24,518 bases of DNA from JALHTG01 sp964653695 (GCA_964653695.1 CAZZFQ010000017.1:1-24518); one strand, 5' to 3'. Counted from the stretch's first letter, positions 1 through 7,761 are shown. Numbers and translations: made by a program. Notes: generated by a model from the letters alone, not told the origin.

Positions 1-1874
1 AGCTTCAGGCTCTTACCTATTGCCTGAGCCAAGTCGTCGCACTTCCTTGCTTCCCCATGGCCGACCAAAACTCGAGAAGGTTTGGGGGTCATTCTCTGAG
101 CGAAGTTTAGAAGTTGGCGACGATCGGAGTGACCTGAGAAACCCTCCACCGATTCAATCCTTGCATTCAATTTGACTACCTCCATCCTTCCGTTCTGATT
201 CATAAGGGAAATGTCCCTCAACCCGCCTCTAATCCTATTTCCCAATGTCCCCTCTATCTGATAGCTGACGAAGACAATTGCGTTTCTCTCATCCGATGCT
301 AGTTGCTTAAAGTAATCTATTGCAGGACCACCTTCAAGCATTCCAGAGGTTGCAAGAATTATGCAAGGTCCGCCCTCGACTATTTCTCCACGAGTACTAG
401 GATTTGTCACTGTGACAAAGTAGTCTGACTGGAATGGATTGACATCGTGATGGAGGATCTGATCTCTGATCTCTCTGGCAAGGTACTCCGGATAGGCTGT
501 ATGAATCGCGGTCGCCTCGGAAATCATTCCTTCAATATATATCGGAAGTTCCTTGAGTCGCCCAGACTTCATGTAGTTGTCGAGAACAAGCATTATTTCC
601 TGTGCTCGTCCAACTGCTGGAACAGGAAGCAGAGCTTTCCCTCCCTTCTCAACTGTCTCGTTGATGATCTGCACAAGCTTTTCCTCCACCCCTTCGCGTT
701 CCGACATGATGTCTTCAGGTGCACCGTATGTGCTTTCGGTGATCAGAGTCTCAGCTCTCGGAAAAGCTGAGGACGCAGATTCCAGTAGCATCGTCTTTCC
801 GAACTTGTAGTCGCCTGTGTACACGATGTTATGGAGACCTTCCCCTATGTGTAGGTGGACTATGGATGAACCGAGAATGTGTCCTGCGTTGTGAAAGGTG
901 AGTTTGATATCAGGAGCAACATCAGTAACAACTCCATACTTCAGAAGAACTGTGTGCATGACTAGTTCTCGCACATCTTTCTGGTCGAACGGCGCAAATG
1001 CTCCTTCCCTGCTCGCAACATCCAAGTAGTCAAGCTGGAGTAGAGTCATCATTGTGGCAGTAGGCTCTGAGCAGTAGATAGGACCGTCATAACCATATTT
1101 GCAGAGGAACGGGGTCAAACCACAATGGTCCAGGTGGGCGTGAGAGATGACTACTGCGTCGAGTCTGTCCAAGTCAAACTCTTCAACATCGATACGTGGA
1201 AATGACTGAGCCGGCCTTTGGGCGCCGGGATTGATTCCACAGTCCAGCAGAACGGAACTCTCGTTGGCCTGGATAAGGATGGCGGATCTACCTACCTCTC
1301 TGAAGCCGCCAAGCGTAGTCATCCTTACGTTGCTCGCAGGTGCCAGTGTCGGCCTGAATACTCTCTCTCCGACATCGCGCAAAATTCTACTTCTGTCTTC
1401 ACTTTCGGAGTGAAGAATGTGTCTCATACTGGCGATTATCTTAGATGGTAGCGGGGGAGCACGAAGCACTCTTGGCCGCCAACTGGTTGCCCTGACTATT
1501 GATTGCAGGGTTGCGCCGTCCTTACCAATGGCGAGGCCAGGTTTCTTGGCTTCAACCACGACCTCTCCGAGGCTAGGATCAAAAGTGACGTTTGTTACGT
1601 CAGCTTCGGTGGGAATTATCTCCTTTATCTTCTTCTCTGCTTCTTGCTCTGGAACTCTAATAGAGGGGTCAGACCGAATCACGATTCTTTTGTGAAGCAG
1701 GTTGACGATGTCCGTGACTACGTAGCTCTGCTCTTGAAGAAGAACGACGTTCTTGACGTAGATCGCGAGCCTTGGACCCTCGAACTCAATCCTGGTTATC
1801 TCCGCTTCCCGCGGCATATGCTCAAGAATAGTCTGCCTGATTCTCACGTGAGTATTCTCAGTGGCCTTTGACAA
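1..1874 (-). CDS. fttA: aCPSF1/FttA: KH-domain beta-CASP ribonuclease (transcription termination factor), 3' end missing
   Basis: Archaeal CPSF73-like nuclease that cuts nascent RNA and terminates transcription. About 624 residues are present and the family is usually near 635, so only the last few residues lie beyond base 1. The N-terminal part has the KH region, with a GKDG loop about 120 residues in and the family phrase AEITRIEFEGPR near residue 22. The metallo-beta-lactamase core carries SHAHLDHCG at about residues 243-251 (near bases 1120-1147), the zinc-binding motif. Near the right end of the protein is a GHGEA-type beta-CASP segment. No ATG is available: in frame after the upstream TGA at 1914-1916 the only good start is TTG at 1874, with GGAG 8 bases before it. 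It lies 39 bases after psmB on the same strand. This linkage is found in other archaea and suggests one transcript. Confidence 0.93.
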   Translation of the reverse strand, partial: MSKATENTHVRIRQTILEHMPREAEITRIEFEGPRLAIYVKNVVLLQEQSYVVTDIVNLLHKRIVIRSDPSIRVPEQEAEKKIKEIIPTEADVTNVTFDPSLGEVVVEAKKPGLAIGKDGATLQSIVRATSWRPRVLRAPPLPSKIIASMRHILHSESEDRSRILRDVGERVFRPTLAPASNVRMTTLGGFREVGRSAILIQANESSVLLDCGINPGAQRPAQSFPRIDVEEFDLDRLDAVVISHAHLDHCGLTPFLCKYGYDGPIYCSEPTATMMTLLQLDYLDVASREGAFAPFDQKDVRELVMHTVLLKYGVVTDVAPDIKLTFHNAGHILGSSIVHLHIGEGLHNIVYTGDYKFGKTMLLESASSAFPRAETLITESTYGAPEDIMSEREGVEEKLVQIINETVEKGGKALLPVPAVGRAQEIMLVLDNYMKSGRLKELPIYIEGMISEATAIHTAYPEYLAREIRDQILHHDVNPFQSDYFVTVTNPSTRGEIVEGGPCIILATSGMLEGGPAIDYFKQLASDERNAIVFVSYQIEGTLGNRIRGGLRDISLMNQNGRMEVVKLNARIESVEGFSGHSDRRQLLNFAQRMTPKPSRVLVGHGEARKCDDLAQAIGKSLK

Positions 1875-1913
1875 TGCACTTACTCCTGCGACAGTGAAAC
1901 GGCGATAGGGTCT

Positions 1914-2561
1914 TCATGCGTTTGCGAGAACAGCCTTTTTCTCATCTTCCCGCAGTTCTCTGTAGCCTTCTCGAGTGACTATGGCGACATCAAAGCTGTC
2001 GCCGCTAGCAGAATCTCGCTTCATAGCTGAATCTATGGCTCTGATTATTATGGGCAGAGCCTCTTTCTCACTCATTCCCTCCTTGAATTGACTCTCAAGA
2101 ACTCCGTACGCCACTGGGGATCCGGACCCGGTTGACACACATTTCTCCTCTGTAAGACTGCCAAGGGGATCGACGGCGAATATGTACGCGCCCGTGTCAT
2201 CAACTCCCCCTACTATTGCTTGGAGAAGGAGGGGCGCAATTCTCGATGAGAATAGCAGGTTTGCCAAGAGTCTGGCTGCAGCCTTCACAGGTATGGGTCT
2301 GCCGTTCTCGTACTTGAACAAGCTTGCATTAGCCTTGAGAATCTCGACAACAGCTTGTGCGTCTCCCACCGCTCCTGCAATCGTCATAGCCAAGTGATCG
2401 TCCACCTTCAGAACCTTCTTCGCGCGTTTGTGAGCGACAAAGTAACCCATCGTGGCCCGTGTATCTGTCGCGAAGATGATTCCGTCTCGACAAACCACAC
2501 CTATCGTAGTCGTTCCCTTCAGCACGTATTTCGGTATCTTGTCCAATTCCGGGACCTTCAT
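1914..2561 (-). CDS. psmB: Proteasome beta subunit, catalytic type
   Basis: Catalytic beta subunit of the archaeal 20S proteasome. The propeptide ends in KG and the mature chain begins TTTIGVVC. Counting from that Thr1, the active-site set is intact: Thr1, Asp17 (in FATDTR), Arg19 and Lys33, with the later STGSGS and Asp-Ser segments also present. I chose the ATG at 2561 (MKVPELDK), which gives a 16-residue propeptide and has GAGGG about 7 bases upstream. Longer in-frame options exist (ATG at 2606, TTG at 2684), but the TTG lies upstream of a likely TATA box at 2650-2657, so it is improbable. If the TATA box is right, the 2606 ATG (22-base leader) remains a fair alternative. The gene leads into fttA. 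A second, apparently inactive beta paralogue lies at 14656-15264. Confidence 0.93.
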   Translation of the reverse strand: MKVPELDKIPKYVLKGTTTIGVVCRDGIIFATDTRATMGYFVAHKRAKKVLKVDDHLAMTIAGAVGDAQAVVEILKANASLFKYENGRPIPVKAAARLLANLLFSSRIAPLLLQAIVGGVDDTGAYIFAVDPLGSLTEEKCVSTGSGSPVAYGVLESQFKEGMSEKEALPIIIRAIDSAMKRDSASGDSFDVAIVTREGYRELREDEKKAVLANA

Positions 2562-2649
2562 TGCGAAACCCTCGAAAAGCCTTGACGGAAATCTCAACAA
2601 GCGCATGCGAGAATCTAAGCGCTTTCGAAGACTAACGTCATCTTCCTCA

Positions 2650-2657
2650 ATTTTAAG
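2650..2657 (-). promoter_or_regulatory. Probable TATA box for psmB-fttA
   Basis: CTTAAAA on the minus strand. Transcription would start near 2628, which argues against the long TTG start of psmB at 2684. Inferred from spacing only. Confidence 0.4.
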
Positions 2658-2736
2658 GTTTCTGTTCGAATGATCCCCGATCAACCAATGACATGGAAAG
2701 AATGAGCATCGAAAATCCCAACCGACAAGATCATCC

Positions 2737-3486
2737 TCACTTGGGCTTCACAGGGACTTCAACTGCCTTCTCTTGCGATGGCTTCTCTGCAGCAACAGGT
2801 TCTTTCCGCTTGATCACTTCAACAAACGACACCTGTTGAATCTCTGGATAATACTTCAAGATGTCTGCTCCGACTGCCTGCTTCAACACCTGAAGCCCCT
2901 CAAGAAAGAATCCTTCTTCTGGAATCTCCACCGTCAGATTCCCTTCGACCAGTCTTGTGGTGAACTTCTCTACTTCCAGACCGATGATTCTGCGGTGTAG
3001 GATCGCTCTGACCTTTTCCTCAAACGACTCCAAGACCTTCTCGACCTTGACGTCATAGAGCAGTGTCTTCCCTGAAAGCTGATGATTGTAGTCCAACTGA
3101 ACACGCCCTGCTCCGACAGCCCTTATGACCGCAGATTTCCCATCAAGGTGAACCGTCATTCCTGGCAACGGGGTAATGCCCTCAGCACGAAATCGTCTCA
3201 GCGGCACGAGTCTCATCTTAGAAGGATCTCGAAGGCCATAGCCCTTCTCAGGAGGAACTTCAAAAGCAGCTGCTTGTCCAACCTCCATGCCAGCGAAACT
3301 CTCATCGAGTCCCTTTGGAACCCACCCTTCACCCACAACGATAAACATAGGCTCGTATGTGGCGCCTTCTTTGTGTAGCCCCGAGTCCCTTGCGATCTTC
3401 TCTAGAGTAGTCTCAACGACATCCCCGCTTTCTTTGACCTTGCAAGTCAAGTTCGTAAGAATGAAGTCGCCATTCTTGATGGCCAT
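2737..3486 (-). CDS. FKBP-type peptidyl-prolyl isomerase (archaeal SlyD-like, long form)
   Basis: Cytosolic prolyl isomerase and chaperone, 249 residues. An FKBP core opens at the N terminus (GDFILTNLTCKV). The pocket segment PKGLDESFAGMEVGQ comes next, then EVPPEKGYG, which starts an inserted flap (IF) region. The FKBP fold resumes at GRVQLDYNHQLSGKTLLYDV. About 90 residues follow the core: a folded-looking extension and a charged Lys/Pro/Glu tail. This arrangement matches the long archaeal FKBPs. The ATG start has AGGT about 9 bases upstream and a strong TATA box at 3538-3546. It is followed by psmB on the same strand after a gap of about 175 bases, probably as a separate unit. Confidence 0.9.
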   Translation of the reverse strand: MAIKNGDFILTNLTCKVKESGDVVETTLEKIARDSGLHKEGATYEPMFIVVGEGWVPKGLDESFAGMEVGQAAAFEVPPEKGYGLRDPSKMRLVPLRRFRAEGITPLPGMTVHLDGKSAVIRAVGAGRVQLDYNHQLSGKTLLYDVKVEKVLESFEEKVRAILHRRIIGLEVEKFTTRLVEGNLTVEIPEEGFFLEGLQVLKQAVGADILKYYPEIQQVSFVEVIKRKEPVAAEKPSQEKAVEVPVKPK

Positions 3487-3537
3487 ATCATAGGACCTTC
3501 TGATGCAAAGTGAATCGCTTAGGTTGTTGGCCCAGCC

Positions 3538-3546
3538 TTATATACT
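3538..3546 (-). promoter_or_regulatory. TATA box for the FKBP gene
   Basis: Minus strand AGTATATAA, about 52 bases before the FKBP start. Expected initiation near 3515 leaves a leader of roughly 29 bases with room for the ribosome site. Confidence 0.6.
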
Positions 3547-3580
3547 CTTTCGAGTTGGGAACAATTCTCGCTGATGCATG

Positions 3581-4237
3581 CTAGAACTCTCGAAGCTCTA
3601 TCTTCACTGGCCTGTCAAGTGAAATCGAAGCATAATGGCCGTGTGCGGCCGGGCCGACATTCACTACTGGTACCTGCTCTATCGAATCGACACCTTGCGC
3701 TTCATGTATGTGTCCGCATATCACTAACAGGGGCTTTCTCTCTTCGATGAATCTACGCACCGCCTCACTGCCAACATGTCTTATCCCACCTGCCAGATCG
3801 AGCTTGGTATTCTTCGGAGGACAGTGAGAGACAAGAACCACGTTCTGACAGAAATTGGACTGAACTGCCTGAGCCAGTTCTCTGCTGGCCTCGGCCTCTC
3901 CAAACTCGAACGGAGTCATGAATGGACTTCTCACCGCTCCACCTAGGCCTACGAACACTGTCCCATCGTGAACTGCCCTCTTCGCATGTATGCAAACGAT
4001 GCGCTCAGTATCCCTCCAATTGGCAAGGGCTGGGTCATCCATATTTCCCGGAACAAACAGGACCTTCTGAACTGACTTAGAAAGGTCCTCAAGGGCATGC
4101 TCAGCGAGCCGTATGTTCCGATTAGCTAAGTCACCTGCGATCACAACTAAACTTGGTTGCTCAACCGAAATCAGGTCGGATGCCCGTTTCACTGACTCAG
4201 TGTTGCCATGGAAATCGGCGAACCCGAAGATCTTCAC
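3581..4237 (-). CDS. Metallophosphoesterase (calcineurin-like, YfcE/Icc type)
   Basis: Two-metal phosphoesterase, 218 residues; substrate unknown. The motif series is complete and in order: DFHG (residues 8-11), GDLANR (about 35-40), GNMDD (about 64-68), SHCP in the middle of the chain, and GHIHEA towards the C terminus. The size fits a stand-alone domain without extra modules. The start is GTG at 4237 (GTG AAG ATC TTC), with GGAG about 10 bases upstream. It stands alone, divergent from hypC, separated by a 131-base spacer that holds the hypC promoter. YfcE-like phosphodiesterases act on artificial or cyclic nucleotide substrates, so a real substrate cannot be assigned. Confidence 0.88.
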   Translation of the reverse strand: MKIFGFADFHGNTESVKRASDLISVEQPSLVVIAGDLANRNIRLAEHALEDLSKSVQKVLFVPGNMDDPALANWRDTERIVCIHAKRAVHDGTVFVGLGGAVRSPFMTPFEFGEAEASRELAQAVQSNFCQNVVLVSHCPPKNTKLDLAGGIRHVGSEAVRRFIEERKPLLVICGHIHEAQGVDSIEQVPVVNVGPAAHGHYASISLDRPVKIELREF

Positions 4238-4330
4238 TATTGCACGACTCCTGGCGCATCGTCAAAAACATTGACATCCAGTCAAGACATTGAAGGTTTT
4301 GTAATTTCTTAGAAACACTATCGTCACACC

Positions 4331-4338
4331 TTTAAATA
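4331..4338 (+). promoter_or_regulatory. TATA box for hypC, leaderless transcript likely
   Basis: TTTAAATA centred about 34 bases before the hypC ATG. Initiation about 26 bases downstream would leave a leader of some 8 bases and no Shine-Dalgarno, as seen for many archaeal transcripts. Confidence 0.6.
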
Positions 4339-4368
4339 CTCGCGCCACGAGTCTTGGAGCCGGTTTGA

Positions 4369-4587
4369 ATGTGCCTAGCTGTTCCAGCTCAGATCCTTGA
4401 GATCACAGGCGACAAGGCAATCGCAGATTTCGGTGGAGTCAGGCGCGAGATCATGATCAATCTATTGGAAAAGGCTAAGGTCGGTGACTACGTGATTGTC
4501 CACACTGGCTTCGCCATCGAAACCCTGGATGAACAAGAGGCTCTTGAAACTCTAAGACTCTGGAAGGAGATCCTCGGGAAGAGCTAG
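4369..4587 (+). CDS. hypC: Hydrogenase maturation chaperone HypC/HupF
   Basis: HypC (72 residues) works with HypD to assemble and deliver the Fe(CN)2CO group to the large subunit of [NiFe]-hydrogenase. The protein starts MCLAVPAQILEI. Cys2, which becomes the essential N-terminal thiol, is in place. The conserved ADFGGVRREI stretch follows at about residues 19-28, and GDYVIVHTGFAIE at about 39-51. Length is normal. No SD is visible and the transcript is probably leaderless. The next gene starts 20 bases later, and hypD lies just beyond on the opposite strand. Confidence 0.95.
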   Translation: MCLAVPAQILEITGDKAIADFGGVRREIMINLLEKAKVGDYVIVHTGFAIETLDEQEALETLRLWKEILGKS

Positions 4588-4607
4588 CTACTTCGCGAGG
4601 ACAGGCA

Positions 4608-5096
4608 ATGATAACTAGGAGGCTACGTATTTGCGGAGAGTTGCTGGCTGCCATGATACTTGTCATTGTCTTCTTCTACGTTCTCAAGTATCCACTTGAA
4701 ACAACGTTCGGAGAACGCTTCGTTAGAGATCAGATCCCCCTCATATTCCCTTTCTATGTCATACAGAGCTTCAAGCCGATTACCCTTCTAGTAATCTTCG
4801 GATTTGCTCTATGGACAATTGTGATGGAGAACGAGAAGGTCAACCTATGGATGTCGAAACCTCTGACGAAGATTTTCTTGGTGACCTGCGCCTTCATCGC
4901 AACGTATGAAAGCATATGGAACTTTCTGGCATGGTTTACTGCGTGGGTACTGCAGGGTGGGTCAATCGATCTACTCGCAAACACAACACACGAGCATGTG
5001 GGAATCCCGGTCAACTTCAACTTCGCAACAAAGATATGGTTTCTCACAGCTGCATGTTTTCTGTATTCATTGTGGAGAACAAGTACGTCCAAGTAG
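4608..5096 (+). CDS. Uncharacterised four-helix membrane protein
   Basis: 162 residues, family not recognised. Hydrophobic segments lie at about residues 12-28, 50-72, 86-112 and 139-157, giving roughly four membrane passes. A polar loop at about 29-45 is rich in charged residues, and another at about 118-138 contains HEHVG. The ATG start has GAGG 7 bases upstream. It begins 20 bases after hypC and is probably co-transcribed with it, and ends 18 bases from the convergent end of hypD. A role linked to hydrogenase is conceivable from position only. No cofactor motif is visible. Confidence 0.7.
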   Translation: MITRRLRICGELLAAMILVIVFFYVLKYPLETTFGERFVRDQIPLIFPFYVIQSFKPITLLVIFGFALWTIVMENEKVNLWMSKPLTKIFLVTCAFIATYESIWNFLAWFTAWVLQGGSIDLLANTTHEHVGIPVNFNFATKIWFLTAACFLYSLWRTSTSK

Positions 5097-5114
5097 TGTG
5101 GTTGCTCGTCTTAA

Positions 5115-6254
5115 CTAGACTCGTCTGGAGGGCAGCTTATCTTGGCTCTTCAACGTTCTCATTGAAATGTAGCATGCACCCTCTCTACTCACGGCACACG
5201 GACCAACAGGGTGGGCAGGGGTGCACTCCTTGTTGAATAGTGGGCATTTATGTGGGTAGATCAGGCCACGAAGAACTTCGCCACACCTGCATCCTTCCGG
5301 AACTTCATACGCTCTTCGACGCCTTAGACCGAACTTCTCGAAGGCATCGTACTGAGACAACTCGTCTCTCAAACCGAAGGCAGACCGTTCGATCGTACCG
5401 ATCCCACGCCACTCCGAGTCACATATGCTGAACGCTTTGGCCATGGCTTCCTTCGCTTTGACGTTTCCTGAAGACCTCACTGACCTAGTATACTCATTCT
5501 GAACCTGTGCTCGGCCGTCGTTGACCTGTTCTACGATCATGGCCACGGCAATGAGGACATCTATGGGTTCGAATCCTGCTATGACTTGAGGGATCTTGAA
5601 TTTCTCGGAGATGACACGATAGGCATCGCTGCCAATTATCGTTGAGACGTGACCTGGACAGATGAAGCCGTTGATCCTGATTTCCCCCATCTTAAGAAGA
5701 TGCTCCATCGTAGGGGGAATGAGGCGGTGACTGCACACGATGCTGAAATTGTCAGGGCAACCTGTGAGGAGTTCTGCCGCGGTCGTTGGCGCTGTCGTCT
5801 CGAATCCTATGGCAAAATGGATGTATTCATTGCTCGGGTTTCTTTTCGCCAGAGATACCGTATCGTGTATGCTGTACACAACTTGTACATTTCCTCCTTG
5901 CGCCCTGATCTCAGCCAAAGAGCGGAGACCACTGGGAACTCTTAGCATATCGCCGAAGGTCGTCACAATTGTATGAGGGTGCTGCGAGAGTTCAACAGCA
6001 GCATCGATCTCATCTGGGCTGGTTACGCACACCGGGCAACCTGGGCCGGATCGCACCTCAACGTTTGGCGGAAAAAGGCTTCTGAGTCCATGCTCTACGA
6101 TAGTGGCCTCATGATTCGGCTGGCTGAGAACCGTAGTTCTCAGTCACGTGCCGCATACATGCATTATGAGGTATTTTCTGTCCCTCGCTGATTCAAGTAT
6201 GTGCTTTGACAGTTTGGTTGCGAGGGACCGATCTCTATAGCCGGATGTGATCAA
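5115..6254 (-). CDS. hypD: Hydrogenase maturation factor HypD, interrupted by a 33-base insert with an in-frame stop
   Basis: HypD is the [4Fe-4S] scaffold on which the Fe(CN)2CO unit is built with HypC. From TTG at 6254 the frame reads through LITSGYRDRSLATKL and LIMHVCGT. It then meets 33 extra bases (6146-6114) beginning with TGA. It resumes exactly at HEATIVEHGLRSLFPPNVEV and continues normally through GPGCPVCV to the C-terminal cysteine cluster (GCRCGEV, CPLFNKEC, GPC). Without the insert the protein is about 368 residues, a normal HypD length. The split lies inside the invariant CGTHE motif. A downstream GTG at 6056 could start a 313-residue truncated product, but this would lack the CGTH region. 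The TTG start is supported by a TATA-like box at 6288-6296. The same frame is open back to 6353 (with a CPDC pair and a CTG at 6350) but has no standard start there. Confidence 0.85.
6114..6146 (-). other. 33-base insert in hypD carrying TGA and a C(UACG)G hairpin
   Basis: Minus-strand insert between the Thr and His codons of the CGTHE motif. It starts with TGA and contains a perfect 8-bp stem (6143-6136 with 6131-6124) closed by a UACG tetraloop with a C-G closing pair, one of the most stable RNA hairpins known. The length is divisible by three and flanking hypD sequence is undisturbed. The boundary can be shifted by one base (6147-6115) while still restoring Thr-His. An intron, a bypassed segment or a disabling insertion would all fit. 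I could not fold it into a canonical archaeal bulge-helix-bulge. Confidence 0.75.
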
Positions 6255-6287
6255 GTTTTTCCCATCATCTGCGAGAACCTCAAGAAG

Positions 6288-6296
6288 ATAAATATT
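6288..6296 (-). promoter_or_regulatory. TATA-like box for hypD
   Basis: Minus strand AATATTTAT. Initiation near 6265 would leave about 10 bases before the TTG at 6254, consistent with the short leaders seen elsewhere in the window. Confidence 0.4.
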
Positions 6297-6412
6297 CGCT
6301 GAAGTTTGACAATCTGGACACTCAGACCGGATTGAGATATCATAGCTCAGGTTTCATCCGATAGATCAAACGCCCAGTTCGGCCCTATAGGCGCCTCCTT
6401 GTAAGCTCGTGT

Positions 6413-7483
6413 CTAGAGGGAGGATAGGGCCTCTTCAAGCGCATTCAGCATCAGATCGATGTCATCCATCTCAATATACCCCATGTTGCCGATTCTGAAG
6501 GTCTTCTTCTTGATCGCACCATATCCCTTAGCAAGTTCAAACCCCCTCTCGCGCATCTTCTCATAGATGACAGATCCGTCGACGCCTTCAGGTGCGTTGA
6601 TGCAGTTCACAGTCGGGCTTTCGTAACCGCGCCTCGGGAAGGTTGAAAGACCCAGTTTATCAATACTCTGCCTGATTCGCAGGTTCCGCTCTTTGTAGAG
6701 ATCGAAATACCATTTTTTGCCTCCACGCTTCTCTATCATCTTCAGAGCAGCGTTCAGTCCTGCGATCTGAGGTATGGCAGGAGTCACTGGGGTCCCAACG
6801 CCCTGCTTCTGGTCTTCCTCCCAGATTTTGAAGTCGAAGTACCAGCCCTTGTTGACTGCTGTCTCTGAAACCTTCAAAGCTTTCTCGCTTACGCTTCCTA
6901 TGCCTAGGCCGGGGGGGACACCGAAGCACTTCTGCGAGCTTGAGAAGCAGACATCGATGTTCCATTCGTCAACTTTGATCTCTGTGCCGCCCATGGAGCT
7001 GACTGCGTCGACAAAGACCAACTTGTCATGATTCTTAGCGATTGCAACTAGCTCCTTCAACGAGTTGATTAGACCGACGCTCGTCTCGTTATGAGTAATG
7101 GCCACGGCCTCCGCTTCAGAATGCTTCTTCAGAGCGTCATCAAGGTTGTCAGGCAGAGTTGGTTCCCCAAGTGGCGGCTCCAGCTTCACAACAGTTTTGC
7201 CATTGGCTACGCCCACATCACTGAAGCGCTCTCCAAAGCTACCATTGATGCAGCAAACCATACTTTTCCGAACGCAGTTTCTAACGGATGCTTCCATGAA
7301 TCCTGAGCCTGTGCTTGAGAATAGGAAGACTTGATTTTGCGTCTCAAGAAAAGTCTGCAACAATCCAACGGTCTCGTAGTGTAGGGAGAAATATTCATCG
7401 CTTCTGTGACTGTACATTTGTTGTCCCATTGCCTCAAGGACTTCAGGATAGCAGGCAACTGGGCCGACTGTGAACAGCTTCAA
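6413..7483 (-). CDS. Class V PLP aminotransferase (serine-pyruvate/alanine-glyoxylate type)
   Basis: PLP enzyme of the serine-pyruvate / alanine-glyoxylate aminotransferase group, 356 residues, full length. It opens MKLFTVGPVACYPEVLEAM, the typical substrate-entry start of this family. SSTGSGFMEA (about 56-65) holds the phosphate of PLP. VDAVSSMGG (about 158-166) supplies the Asp that contacts the ring nitrogen. SSSQKCFGVPPG contains the Schiff-base Lys185. The C-terminal FRIGNMGYI segment is also characteristic. In archaea without a plant-like serine pathway such enzymes interconvert glyoxylate/glycine or pyruvate/serine; the exact donor cannot be read from sequence. Its promoter is probably CTTTTATC at 7520-7527 (minus strand). 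Confidence 0.9.
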   Translation of the reverse strand: MKLFTVGPVACYPEVLEAMGQQMYSHRSDEYFSLHYETVGLLQTFLETQNQVFLFSSTGSGFMEASVRNCVRKSMVCCINGSFGERFSDVGVANGKTVVKLEPPLGEPTLPDNLDDALKKHSEAEAVAITHNETSVGLINSLKELVAIAKNHDKLVFVDAVSSMGGTEIKVDEWNIDVCFSSSQKCFGVPPGLGIGSVSEKALKVSETAVNKGWYFDFKIWEEDQKQGVGTPVTPAIPQIAGLNAALKMIEKRGGKKWYFDLYKERNLRIRQSIDKLGLSTFPRRGYESPTVNCINAPEGVDGSVIYEKMRERGFELAKGYGAIKKKTFRIGNMGYIEMDDIDLMLNALEEALSSL

Positions 7484-7519
7484 GTTGGTTCACTCTGATT
7501 CATCACGCGTAATTCTGCA

Positions 7520-7527
7520 GATAAAAG
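7520..7527 (-). promoter_or_regulatory. Probable TATA box for the class V aminotransferase
   Basis: Minus-strand CTTTTATC. Initiation would fall near 7500, about 15-20 bases before the ATG at 7483. The rest of the 7484-7761 spacer shows no gene. Confidence 0.35.
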
Positions 7528-7761
7528 GTTTGACGGAACGAACAGTAGTTGTCTACCTATGAGCTATGTGAGAGATACTACCGAATCTACATGAGCTGAA
7601 TGACGAGAACGTTAGGCGTTGCCAACAGAAGCTAAGTTGGACTCTTTCACAGCGCTTCATTGAGCCAGGCTACCCAAGCGCACTTCTCTTTTAATCTCCT
7701 AGATTCGAATCTGACCGAGATCTCTATTAGTCCTCTCATCGGTCTTTCTCATGGAAGTGCA

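Noticed and set aside
447..1871. Plus-strand open frames over the left end
   Set aside because: They are antisense shadows of the fttA gene, which has full family motifs on the minus strand.
5115..6056. hypD taken as starting at GTG 6056
   Set aside because: The product would lack the CGTH region and about 65 residues that are plainly encoded upstream in the same frame.
6144..6146. The in-frame TGA in hypD read as selenocysteine with the following hairpin as a SECIS element
   Set aside because: HypD has no selenocysteine at this place, archaeal SECIS elements lie in untranslated regions, and readthrough would leave 10 foreign residues inside the CGTHE motif.
6114..6149. T4 gene 60-type ribosome hop with matching take-off and landing codons
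   Set aside because: The codon before TGA (ACG) is not repeated before CAT, where the codon is AAT. Bypassing without matched codons is not excluded but has no direct support.
6105..6160. Canonical archaeal bulge-helix-bulge intron at the hypD insert
   Set aside because: Neither allowed junction gives a 4-bp helix flanked by two 3-base bulges; only a relaxed fold can be drawn, so I report an insert and not an intron.
7660..7761. 34-residue N-terminal extension of the SAM hydroxide adenosyltransferase from TTG 7660
   Set aside because: The family begins at MKVIGLLSDFG, and ATG 7762 has its own ribosome site.
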